A DNA stretch of 50,585 nucleotides from CALBZH01 sp964538515 (GTDB taxonomy: Bacteria > Desulfobacterota > Syntrophobacteria > Syntrophobacterales > Syntrophobacteraceae), in NCBI GenBank assembly GCA_964538515.1, contig CAZIEW010000035.1, forward strand, positions 1-50,585, given 5' to 3'. The notes under the pieces are model-generated. The model saw only the letters and a list, made by a program, of their open reading frames with translations. It was not told where the DNA came from and ran no database searches. The position numbers and the translations under genes are program-made. This document shows, one piece after another, positions 7,867 through 15,817 of the stretch (position 1 is its first letter; each line of letters starts with the position of its first letter).

Positions 7867-9288
7867 TCAGACCACGCCACGACCCTTGAGCTCGGCCAGC
7901 TTGCTGCCCCCAAGACCGAGATATTTCTGATAGACATGCTCGTTGTCAGCTCCCACGGGGCGGCAGACCCATTTGATCCGGCCCGGCGTCTTGGTCATGG
8001 CCTTGAACGTCGAGTTCTGAACAAAGACGTCGCCGTAGTGGGGATCGCTGATCGTCAGGAAGGTTTTACGCTCTTTCCAGTGCTCCCGCTGGAGGACTTC
8101 CAAGGGGGTCTCGAGCCTTCCTGTCGCGACCGTTCCCTTCTTGTCCGGCCGCTTGCTGTAGTCCGTGATGAGCTGAAGGATCTCCTCCGAGGTAAACTGA
8201 GTCGTGACCTTTTCGATCTCATGCTGGATCTTGGGCTGGTTCTCCGGGGTGAGCCGCTCCCTGATGGTGGGGAACATCTCCTTGAGGTCCGGCCGGTTCA
8301 GCACCTCGCAGAGGGCCGCCCAATTGGGGTCCGTGAACCCGGAAATGAAGGTGTATCCGTCCTTGCACTTGACGTACGTGTAGGGAAAGACGGCGTAATC
8401 GTAGTTTCCAGCCCGAGGCATCTGGTTTCCGGACATGTGGAAGTACTGCATGGCGTAGTTGGAGATGGACAGGAGCCCTTCGGGCGGGGAGCAGTCGATG
8501 AACTGGCCTTTGCCGGTCCTCCGCCGGTGAAACATGGCATTCAAGATCCCGAAGGCCGCCCAGGCGCCTCCCGTGTACCAGCCCATCCAGTTGCCCTGGC
8601 GCAGCGGTTTCTTAAGCTCGCTCGGGACTTCCGGATCCAGTTCGGGCTCGCCCGTGATGGACATGATAATGCCCCGGGCCTGGTCCACGATGTCGTAGTC
8701 CGGCTGCCCCGCGTGCTTCTCGGATTCCTCTCCGAACTGGCCGTAGGTGTGGACGGCACAGTGGATGAGGTTCGGGTTGACCTCGCGAAGGTCCTTGTAG
8801 CCCACGCCGAGGCTGTCGAGGAAGCCAGGCTTGTAAGTCTCGATGAGGACATCCGCATGCGTGGCGAGCCTTTTGAAAAGCTTGGCTCCTTCAGGACTTC
8901 CCACATCCAGGGTGATGTGGCTCTTGTTGCGGCCTTCCACCAGATAAGCAAGGCCCGTGTCCTGGACCATCATCCCGTATGGGCTCATCTTCCTCGAGAT
9001 GTCACCCCCCGGGGGCTCGATTCGGATCACCTCCGCGCCCATTTCCGAGAGGATCGAAGAGGCGAAAATCCCCGCAAAGCTCCCGGCGCTCGCATCGATC
9101 ACGAGCATGTCGTCGAGGGCTTCGGGCTTTTTCGCGATGTCGTCCGGGTTTGTGTCCCGGTGAGCCCAGCGGGCGTATTCCCGGTTGATGGCCATTCCAA
9201 CGATGTTCTCATCGGTCAAGATATTCTGTTCAAGGTCCGGGCCCTCGAATTCGTAGCCCGAATCTCCAGCATTTTTCTGGTCGACCAT
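7867..9288 (-). CDS. CaiB/BaiF family (class III) CoA-transferase, subunit 1
   Basis: A 473-residue class III CoA-transferase, a family that moves CoA between carboxylic acids through an aspartyl anhydride. The Rossmann start (MLVIDASAGSFAGIFAS, about 61-77) follows an unusually long N-terminal extension of about 60 residues. The likely catalytic Asp is D199 in PDYDIVDQARG. The C-terminus carries the typical swapped-domain ending with GADNEHVYQKYLGL. The ATG at 9288 has AAGGAGG upstream. It lies 29 nt downstream of a second, divergent CaiB gene on the same strand. Adjacent unequal pairs are known as heteromeric enzymes (for example BbsEF for benzylsuccinate), so a heteromer is plausible. The substrate is unknown. 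Confidence 0.88.
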   Translation of the reverse strand: MVDQKNAGDSGYEFEGPDLEQNILTDENIVGMAINREYARWAHRDTNPDDIAKKPEALDDMLVIDASAGSFAGIFASSILSEMGAEVIRIEPPGGDISRKMSPYGMMVQDTGLAYLVEGRNKSHITLDVGSPEGAKLFKRLATHADVLIETYKPGFLDSLGVGYKDLREVNPNLIHCAVHTYGQFGEESEKHAGQPDYDIVDQARGIIMSITGEPELDPEVPSELKKPLRQGNWMGWYTGGAWAAFGILNAMFHRRRTGKGQFIDCSPPEGLLSISNYAMQYFHMSGNQMPRAGNYDYAVFPYTYVKCKDGYTFISGFTDPNWAALCEVLNRPDLKEMFPTIRERLTPENQPKIQHEIEKVTTQFTSEEILQLITDYSKRPDKKGTVATGRLETPLEVLQREHWKERKTFLTISDPHYGDVFVQNSTFKAMTKTPGRIKWVCRPVGADNEHVYQKYLGLGGSKLAELKGRGVV

Positions 9289-9317
9289 GGTCCTGCCTCC
9301 TTGTCTCGCGGTTCGAT

Positions 9318-10652
9318 CTACGGATACTTCACGCCACGTTTGCCGTCCCAATCGGGAGGCGGACAGTGGGAAGGGATCTTCGGGTTCCATTTGAAGATGA
9401 CTCCCTTCTCAGCCAGCTCGCTGACTTTCTCCGATGAAAGCCCCAGGATTTTGGTGAGGACATATTCGTTGTCCATGCCGATGGGGCGCGCGGCCCACTG
9501 GAGCTTCCCGGGGGTTTCGCTGAGTCGCGGCGGGTAGCAGGGCTCGGTCATTTCTCCATAGAGCGCATCGTCGTAGGTCTGGACCGTTCCTCGCGTCCTG
9601 AAATGCTCCCCGTGGTAGACCTCCTTTACTTGGAGCACGTGGGACGCGGCGAAGCCATGGCGTGAGCCGAGTGCCTCGATCTCCGAGACCTTCTTCGTTG
9701 CAGCCCAAGCGCCCACGGCTGCGAGAACCTCTCGGGCAGGTCCGTCGGGGAGGCGGTCTTCGGGGTTGGGGAACTTAGCAAAAAGGCCGGGGGCGCCCAT
9801 GGCGGTGCAAAGGCCCTCGAACTCCTGGCGGCTGAAGGCGGCCAGCGCCACCCAGCCGTCCGCGCAGTCGAAGACGTCGGAGGGACACACGGCGAGGTCG
9901 CGGTTGCCGCTTCTCGGCCTGTCCTCACCGGTCTTCGAGGCGTAGAGCCAGGTCCAGTCTAGAAAACGGATGACGTTTTCGACCTGAGAGTAGTCGATGA
10001 ACTGACCTTCGCCTGTGCGCTCGCGATAGTTCAGTGCAGCCAAAATGGCGTTGGCGCACATGATCCCCGTGATCCAGTCGGCGATCCAGACTCCCGACTT
10101 AATGGGGCCGCGCCCTTCGAAGCCGGTGATGGGCGAGAGCGCTCCCATGCTCTGAGCCACCGCATCGTAGGAAGCCCTTCCCGTCCAGGGGCCCCAACTG
10201 CCGTAGCCCGAAACGTGGAGCTGGATGATGCGGGGATTGATCTTCTTGAGCTCGGGATAGCTGATGCCCCATTCCTTCATTCGACCAGGGGTGAGATTGT
10301 CCACCACCACGTCCGAGCGCTTCACGAGGTCCAGGAAAATCTCCTTGGCCGTCGGATGCCCCAGATGCATTCCCACCCAGTACTTGTTGTGATTCTGTTC
10401 CTGAAGCCCGGGAGAAAGATTCTTCCAGAAGAAGGCGAAGGGCGTCACGAAGCGCATCTGCTCGCCTCTTTGCCCCTCGAACTTGATCACCTCGGCACCG
10501 AATTCAGCCAGGTAGTCGCAGGCTGCCGGGCCGAGCACGACATAGCAAACTTCCAGAATTCGGATGCCTTTGAGCGGCTGAGGCTTGTCCTGTAGAGCTT
10601 GAGCGTCGAAAAGCTGCTTCATAAAGTCGTGGTACGATTCTTCCTGATCCAT
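9318..10652 (-). CDS. CaiB/BaiF family (class III) CoA-transferase, subunit 2
   Basis: A 444-residue class III CoA-transferase. The N-terminal Rossmann segment (IRILEVCYVVLGPAACDYLA, about 30-49) and the segment AEVIKFEG are family signatures. The catalytic Asp candidate is D163 in RASYDAVAQSMG. The C-terminus ends with GMDNEYVLTKILGLS, matching its neighbour. The ATG at 10652 has a strong AGGAGGT Shine-Dalgarno; an upstream in-frame start has no such signal. It is the first gene of the two-gene unit with the CaiB gene at 7867-9288. Substrate not predictable from sequence alone; both paralogues keep the catalytic Asp, so both could be active subunits or separate enzymes. Confidence 0.88.
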   Translation of the reverse strand: MDQEESYHDFMKQLFDAQALQDKPQPLKGIRILEVCYVVLGPAACDYLAEFGAEVIKFEGQRGEQMRFVTPFAFFWKNLSPGLQEQNHNKYWVGMHLGHPTAKEIFLDLVKRSDVVVDNLTPGRMKEWGISYPELKKINPRIIQLHVSGYGSWGPWTGRASYDAVAQSMGALSPITGFEGRGPIKSGVWIADWITGIMCANAILAALNYRERTGEGQFIDYSQVENVIRFLDWTWLYASKTGEDRPRSGNRDLAVCPSDVFDCADGWVALAAFSRQEFEGLCTAMGAPGLFAKFPNPEDRLPDGPAREVLAAVGAWAATKKVSEIEALGSRHGFAASHVLQVKEVYHGEHFRTRGTVQTYDDALYGEMTEPCYPPRLSETPGKLQWAARPIGMDNEYVLTKILGLSSEKVSELAEKGVIFKWNPKIPSHCPPPDWDGKRGVKYP

Positions 10653-11070
10653 GCATGACCTCCTCTCACTGTGAACGTGGATAACGATGCTCAACGGTGC
10701 GACGCGGTGGTGCCGGGCTGAGGGGGGAGCGCCCCTCGCTGAAGCCTCCCACGATCAGGATGGTAGGATGAGCTTGGGCAAGGGCTGAACACCCCTCTGC
10801 CCAGGCAGGCGGCAGCGCCATTCACAGCGCCCGCCGTCGGTACCGTCCCGTAGCGTGGTCGAAAGAGAATACGCTTCCGCGTTCGAGAGAACAAGGGGAA
10901 GAGAGCAGGGCGGCTCAGTGGAACTGTCATTTTCGGTCAGCCCACGCCTTTCAGCGCAATCTGAGCATTCATATCTTGCCCGGCGAAGTAGACCTCCGTT
11001 CCGGAATTCTGTTATGATCCGTGGAACAAGCAGCAGCCAGGGCTTCAACAGTGACCGAAAAACGGATGCG
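10653..11070. other. Divergent intergenic region between CoA-transferases and J-domain gene
   Basis: A 418-bp region expected to hold the promoters of both flanking genes; none was convincing. It contains an imperfect long hairpin at 10773-10805 (CTTGGGCAAGGG pairing with CCCTCTGCCCAGG) and a small 6-bp hairpin at 10720-10737. An open frame continues upstream of the J-domain start but shows no recognisable domain. Confidence 0.4.
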
Positions 11071-11421
11071 ATGATGACCTTACGGGAGGAGGCTCTTTTG
11101 GAGCGTGCGCGCCAGGTGCTTGGTGTCCCACCCGGGACCGATGCGAACCGGATTCGGTATGCCTACTATCGTCGCATGTTTGCGGCTCATCCAGACCGGA
11201 ACCCTGATCATCCTCTGGCTCACGAGATGACGGCGCTGATCGGCGAGGCCTTCGCGCTGCTGACCGGGAAGCGAAACGATGCCCTTCTTCTCATGCAGGA
11301 CGCCCTCGTGTCCACAGTCACCCAAGCGGTGGCAACCGAGATGGAGGGGCTTCTGTCCTACGAGGAATGGGTCAAACAGCACTTCTACGATATGGAGGGA
11401 AAGTCCATCTATGCCTGCTGA
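11071..11421 (+). CDS. Small J-domain protein (DnaJ-like N-terminal domain only)
   Basis: A 116-residue protein consisting of one J domain (about residues 9-67) and a short tail. The HPD tripeptide in FAAHPDRNPD, needed to stimulate Hsp70 ATPase, is intact, as are helix II residues (RIRYAYYRRM). The Gly/Phe linker, zinc domain and C-terminal client domains of true DnaJ are absent, so it is a J-domain cofactor of unknown target rather than a general chaperone. The start is uncertain: tandem ATGs at 11071 and 11074 begin just before the domain, but without a clear Shine-Dalgarno, and the frame is open upstream (another ATG at 11014). It converges on the stress-protein gene. Confidence 0.75.
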   Translation: MMTLREEALLERARQVLGVPPGTDANRIRYAYYRRMFAAHPDRNPDHPLAHEMTALIGEAFALLTGKRNDALLLMQDALVSTVTQAVATEMEGLLSYEEWVKQHFYDMEGKSIYAC

Positions 11422-11479
11422 CGGCTGAATCGCCCCTCGGAGGTTTGCAGCGATTCACTTCCGCCTTGCCATGAGGGGC

Positions 11480-11501
11480 GGCATGCGCTCGGGCGCATGC
11501 C
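11480..11501. other. Hairpin between convergent genes
   Basis: A perfect 9-bp stem (GGCATGCGC at 11480-11488, GCGCATGCC at 11493-11501) with a TCGG tetraloop lies between the convergent J-domain and stress-protein genes. Such a stem could end transcription or stabilise mRNA from both sides, but no T-tract is present. A second 6-bp stem (CACTGG/CCAGTG, 11569-11590) sits directly after the stress-protein stop. Confidence 0.45.
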
Positions 11502-11590
11502 CATGCCCTTCAGCTAGCGGCACCGTTCTGCCGCCGGCGGGAGAGGAGTCCATCCTCACCCGCTGGGACACTGGATTTCCAACACCAGTG

Positions 11591-12520
11591 CTAATTGACG
11601 ACCCAGATGGCGAAGGTCCTGCCGATTTGGGTAAGCTTACCGGCCACGCGTCCCATTTCGAATTCTTCCACGTCGGAAACGCCGCGACGGCCGACAGCGA
11701 TCGTGGCGCATCCGTCGGAGAGGGCTTCTTTCAGGAGGGCTGCCGTGCGGCTGCTGGCTCCGGTGATCACCTTCGTTGCGATCTTGGACGGGGGAATTCC
11801 TGCATCCGTGAGCGTCCGGGCTGCCCGCTCGAAGGCCGGCAGGATGGCAGCCTTGGCGTTCTCCGCGAGCTTTTCCGCCTGCTCTGACGGGAAGGTCGGG
11901 TCGGATCCCTGAACCGTTCGAACGACGTGAAGGAGTGTGACCGCCTGCCGCGTTCCTTGGAGCAAGGTCGCCATGAGCTCGACGGCCCGTTGGGCGCCCT
12001 TTGAATTGTCCATCCCGATGAGCACCTTCCCCGGCTTCGGTCTGCCGCCCACGACGCCTATGGGAACGGAGCGTCGGCGCGCGAGGATCTTGCTCGCCAC
12101 GCTTCCCATCAGCTGATCCTCGACGGTGCTCAGGCCTTTCCGTCCCAAAATCAAAGCCGTGTAGCCGGTCGCGAGCTCATTCAAGATATCGCGCGCAACG
12201 CCCTCCTTGCGCTTTTGGATGCTGACGGTCACGGATTCGGCCGGGAAGTCGGCATCGAGCAGCATTTGTCTGGCCTGTTCCATGAACGTCTGAACGGTTT
12301 GCTCTTTCTGGGTCTCCCACGCCTTCATGTATTCGAGGTGCTGCGGGACAAGCGGGTCTTTTTCCCAGTCCCAGAATGCATCGGGTACCTGATCCATGAC
12401 ATGGAACAGAACGATCTCGGTGGTCTCCGGATGAAACATCTTGCCAGCATAGCGCACCACGTCAAAGGACTGCTCCGAGCCATCCACGATCAGCAGAATC
12501 CGCTTCGCTTCGGGTTTCAT
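11591..12520 (-). CDS. Tandem universal stress protein (UspA family)
   Basis: A 309-residue cytoplasmic protein made of two Usp domains (about 5-158 and 163-309). The first keeps the ATP-binding signature G-x2-G-x9-G-S (GRKG, then GS in LMGSVA). The second has the same spacing, but the last position reads GR instead of G-S/T (GRRG, then MGRVAG), so nucleotide binding there may be altered. Tandem Usp proteins act in survival under energy or redox stress in many bacteria; no specific target is visible here. It is probably monocistronic, about 67 nt downstream of the CoA-transferase subunit gene on the same strand. Confidence 0.92.
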   Translation of the reverse strand: MKPEAKRILLIVDGSEQSFDVVRYAGKMFHPETTEIVLFHVMDQVPDAFWDWEKDPLVPQHLEYMKAWETQKEQTVQTFMEQARQMLLDADFPAESVTVSIQKRKEGVARDILNELATGYTALILGRKGLSTVEDQLMGSVASKILARRRSVPIGVVGGRPKPGKVLIGMDNSKGAQRAVELMATLLQGTRQAVTLLHVVRTVQGSDPTFPSEQAEKLAENAKAAILPAFERAARTLTDAGIPPSKIATKVITGASSRTAALLKEALSDGCATIAVGRRGVSDVEEFEMGRVAGKLTQIGRTFAIWVVN

Positions 12521-12587
12521 CGACTTGCTCCTCTTGTGCTAAGGTGTCGTCCTCCTCCAGGAATTCAAAAGGGGATGCAGAACACCG

Positions 12588-13412
12588 TTACGCCTTGGTG
12601 GGTTTGGGAAGAAAAACTTCTTCCCGGTCCAGTTCGTCGTGGATGATGCGGATCTGTTCATGAGTCGGGGGAAGCGTTTCTCCGCTTACCCTGGAAATGT
12701 CGAGATCGAACTGGCACATCTCCCGGATCTCTTCTGGAGTCTTGCCCGGATGACAGGTGTCCAGGTACATCCTGCCGGTTTCGTCGTCGAAGCGGAACAC
12801 GCCGGCCGTGCTGATGACGGCGGATGGGCCGCCCCGGAAAGCCTTGCCGTAAAGCTCCCTGCGGTGAGTCCATTCCCCCGTCGGCCATCTCTTGATGCGC
12901 CACCCCGGGCTGGTGATGTAGCTCACTTCATCTGTGAAGCGCCGCTTTTCGTGGACCATGATATAGACGGTTCGCTTGGCAAAGGAGTTGATGTCGGGGT
13001 TGCCGCCGCTTCCCGTGAGACGCAGCATGGGATCCAGGTAGTTTCCGATTGCGGTGGTGTTCACGTTGCCGTACTGATCGACTTCGGCTCCCCCGAGAAA
13101 GCCGAGGTCCACGTAGCCGCGCTGGGCGATGCTGAAGGCCTCGTTCAGGCCGGATGCCACCGAGGCGCCCACCTCGCACCGCGGGTCGCCGACTGATGTG
13201 GGCAGCTCCCTGGGGCGGCCGTCCAGCGTGCCGGCTTCGAAGATCAGCTTCAGGTTGGGGGCATGGGTCCGCTGCGCGAGCAGGATGGCGACCATCGGCA
13301 TGCCGGTGCCGGCAAACACGATCTCGTTGTCCCTGACTTCCCGACTGGCAGCGACCGTCATCAGGCTCCCCAGGGTGTATTCTCCAGGCTTGGCGTAATC
13401 CATCCGGCTCAT
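12588..13412 (-). CDS. Class I CoA-transferase, GctB-like subunit
   Basis: A 274-residue beta subunit of the glutaconate CoA-transferase family. The segment LIFEAGTLDG places E59 where the catalytic glutamate of GctB (Glu54 in the Acidaminococcus enzyme) is expected, and the loop GFLGGAEVDQYGNVNTT is a family hallmark. The ATG at 13412 overlaps the stop of the alpha-subunit gene (ATGA), so the two are translationally coupled and surely form one enzyme. A longer open frame upstream lies inside the alpha gene and is not used. The substrate acid is unknown. Family relatives also include IpdAB, a ring-opening hydrolase of steroid breakdown, so a hydrolase role cannot be excluded. Confidence 0.88.
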   Translation of the reverse strand: MSRMDYAKPGEYTLGSLMTVAASREVRDNEIVFAGTGMPMVAILLAQRTHAPNLKLIFEAGTLDGRPRELPTSVGDPRCEVGASVASGLNEAFSIAQRGYVDLGFLGGAEVDQYGNVNTTAIGNYLDPMLRLTGSGGNPDINSFAKRTVYIMVHEKRRFTDEVSYITSPGWRIKRWPTGEWTHRRELYGKAFRGGPSAVISTAGVFRFDDETGRMYLDTCHPGKTPEEIREMCQFDLDISRVSGETLPPTHEQIRIIHDELDREEVFLPKPTKA

Positions 13413-14386
13413 TTCTTCCCCCTTTCCACGCGGGTGCTGTAGTTGAGGACGCTGTTGGCCTTGAGACGAACGAGGCGCGGAACGCCCAGCTTGTTCAGGT
13501 ACCCGTCGTGATTCATGCCAAAGATCCACTCCTTCGCAAATTCGTTGAAGCCTTCCTGGCTGCGCGTCTGCATGTAAAAATTGCGCAGAAAGTCCCCGTC
13601 CACATCGTAAAAGCCGAACATGCCGGTGGGATGGGCGCCCCAGGGGCATTCGACGATGTAGTCCACTTGAAAGCTCGGAATCTTGTTTAGGTGCGAATCC
13701 TGGCGCAGATAATCCTCGGGAACGACTTCTTCGGCGACGACGATGGTGATGTCCGCGGCACGACAGACTTCCGGATCGGTGAAAAACTGACCGCCGATCC
13801 GGACAGTGCCTTCATCACCCACCTGCTGGACTGCCAGAATGGCAACATCTACCCGGGCGGCGGGGACGAGGATCTGGATGCCGTCTCCAAAGAACGGGTC
13901 CGAAAGCGTCTCATATTTATGCAGGGGGATTTTGGGGTTCTTGCCGTTCCGCAATCCGGCGCGGGCGAGCATATCGTATTCCGGATTGTGGATGTCCGTC
14001 CCCAGGGAGGTTTGAGTCGCCATGAACGGCATGCCGGCCGAGGCCGCTGCAAACCGGTACGCCATTTCCGCATGGCTGTAGTCTTCGTAAATGATCTCTT
14101 TGTTGCGGACACGCCGCGCAAGGTTGGCGCCGTACTTGCCGTAGAGCTCATGGCCGATCCAACAGGACTCCCATACGGCAACACAGCCGGCCCCGATGAG
14201 AAACTCCGTGTGGGGGCCGCTGTTGACCTCAATGAGATGGAGATTGCGTCGTTTCTGGCGGATCAGCTCAAATACCAAGGCAACGGGGCGTCGCCAGATG
14301 GTGAAGCCGGAAAACGAGAGGATTGACCCATCCTTAATGATTTCAGCGGCTTCCATGATTGAGATGCATTTGGAGGTCTTCATCAT
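13409..14386 (-). CDS. Class I CoA-transferase, GctA-like subunit
   Basis: A 325-residue alpha subunit of the GctAB-like CoA-transferase family. The N-terminus SIMEAAEIIKDGSILSFSGF is the typical CoA-binding start, and residues such as GAGCVAVWESCWIG and the C-terminal half (VRIGGQFFTDPEVCRAAD) fit the family. The catalytic glutamate lies in the partner subunit. Tandem ATGs (14386, 14383) follow GAGAGGAC; I give the first. It is first in a two-gene unit with the beta subunit. Together with the CaiB pair it makes four CoA-transferase genes within about 6.5 kb. Confidence 0.87.
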   Translation of the reverse strand: MMKTSKCISIMEAAEIIKDGSILSFSGFTIWRRPVALVFELIRQKRRNLHLIEVNSGPHTEFLIGAGCVAVWESCWIGHELYGKYGANLARRVRNKEIIYEDYSHAEMAYRFAAASAGMPFMATQTSLGTDIHNPEYDMLARAGLRNGKNPKIPLHKYETLSDPFFGDGIQILVPAARVDVAILAVQQVGDEGTVRIGGQFFTDPEVCRAADITIVVAEEVVPEDYLRQDSHLNKIPSFQVDYIVECPWGAHPTGMFGFYDVDGDFLRNFYMQTRSQEGFNEFAKEWIFGMNHDGYLNKLGVPRLVRLKANSVLNYSTRVERGKK

Positions 14387-14793
14387 CGCTTTGTCCTCTC
14401 CACGGTGAGCGCTTCGGTTGAACAATCACGGTCACATCAGCAGTCAGAAAGTCAGATTCCGCGTGAGCGTTTGAATACGATTGGGGGAGCCCCTGGCGGC
14501 GATACGGCGGCTGACCGTTGAGGTCAGCCAAGTCAAAGAGCACGGCCTAGGCCGATAAGATGCGCTCCTTATACCAGTATGGCGGGAATCCTTTCAAGCC
14601 CGAACCTCCCACCGATTCCACCAGGCGGTCAAGCGTGTCGTGAAGATGCTCTCTGGGGCCGCTCGGGGGAAAGCACGTTTAGCTTCATGTTTATTTTCGT
14701 TGCGAAGCGGAGAGTGCACGGTATTATGCCCGCGAATCGAAACGGGAAGGCCATGCTCCATGTCTGATGCATGCAAATGAGGTGAATCGTACG
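14387..14793. other. Divergent intergenic region (CoA-transferase / amidohydrolase)
   Basis: A 407-bp region between two divergent transcription units. It must contain both promoters. I found no convincing sigma70 or sigma54 pair, no repeat and no open frame with a recognisable product. Confidence 0.4.
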
Positions 14794-15636
14794 ATGCGTA
14801 TCGACGTGCATACCCACATCTTTCCAAACGACATCGTCTCGGGGCGAGAGCGGTTTTTCGAGGGCGAGCCGGTCTTCCGCCTTCTTTACGAATCTCCCAA
14901 GGCACGGTTGACGACCGCCGAAGGGCTGCTGAGCGTGATGGATCGGGACGGAGTGGACCGCTCAGTCGTGTTTGGCTTTCCCTGGGAAGGGTCGGAGCTG
15001 GCTGCGCGCCACAACGACTATGTGCTGGAGGCGGCGGCCAGGCATGCGCCGAGACTCATTCCGTTCGGCTGCGTGAATCCGCTGGCGCAGGGCGCCGTCG
15101 AGGAGGCTGATCGCTGCCTGGGAAACGGCGCCAAGGGGCTGGGAGAGCTCGCCGTCTATGAATCGTGCGATCCCAAGCGGGCGCTCGACGCCTATGCGGC
15201 GGTCATCGCCTGCTGCAGGAGCCATGGCTCGATGCTCCTGGTGCACGCCAATGAAGCGGTCGGTCACCTCTATCCCGGCAAGGCCCCTTTTAACCTCGAT
15301 TTCTATTACGAGCTGGTGCGACTGGCCGCCGGGCTCCCGCTGATCCTGGCCCATTGGGGCGGTGGGCTCTGCTTCTACGAGCTGCTCAAACGGGACGGCC
15401 CGGAAGCCCTCGCGCAGGTCTACTATGATACGGCGGCCTCCCCCTTTGTCTATCAATCCAGCATTTACCGGGTGATGTCCCGGGCGCTTCCAGCCGGGAA
15501 AATCCTGTTCGGGAGCGATTATCCACTACTGCCTCCTCAACGGTACTGGCAGGAAATGGAACAGGCCGGTCTGACGTCGGAGGAAATGAGCGCCATCGCT
15601 GGAGGGAGCGCCGAAAAAGTGCTGGGGCTGGCATGA
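14794..15636 (+). CDS. Amidohydrolase-2 family metal-dependent hydrolase/decarboxylase
   Basis: A 280-residue TIM-barrel protein of the amidohydrolase-2 family, which includes aminocarboxymuconate-semialdehyde decarboxylase and related decarboxylases. Metal-site motifs are visible in order: DVHTH (H6, H8), the strand LLVHANE, the strand LAHWGGG and FGSDYPLL near the C-terminus. The ATG at 14794 is preceded by GAGGTG at 9 nt, and the frame's earlier start adds residues outside the fold. It appears to be a single gene. The reaction (decarboxylation or C-C/C-N hydrolysis of a small acid) is not predictable from sequence alone. Confidence 0.85.
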   Translation: MRIDVHTHIFPNDIVSGRERFFEGEPVFRLLYESPKARLTTAEGLLSVMDRDGVDRSVVFGFPWEGSELAARHNDYVLEAAARHAPRLIPFGCVNPLAQGAVEEADRCLGNGAKGLGELAVYESCDPKRALDAYAAVIACCRSHGSMLLVHANEAVGHLYPGKAPFNLDFYYELVRLAAGLPLILAHWGGGLCFYELLKRDGPEALAQVYYDTAASPFVYQSSIYRVMSRALPAGKILFGSDYPLLPPQRYWQEMEQAGLTSEEMSAIAGGSAEKVLGLA

Positions 15637-15817
15637 GCCCTTCCCGTTGCAGAAGAACAGCAGTGTGCAGGGACGATGCTTCCGGCTCTAGTACAGCGTG
15701 GCGAATGGTTTCATTCAGCCCTGAAGGGGGAATTGACTGGTCTACCAGTTTAGGACTTTCGCCGCGCAGTACGAGCTGCTTGTCGCTCCCCGTTCGAGAA
15801 GGAGGATTCGACCGCCT

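Noticed and set aside
7936..9537. Plus-strand 533-codon frame opposite the CaiB genes
   Set aside because: No recognisable domain, and it mirrors the two CoA-transferase genes, which have strong Shine-Dalgarno sites and catalytic motifs.
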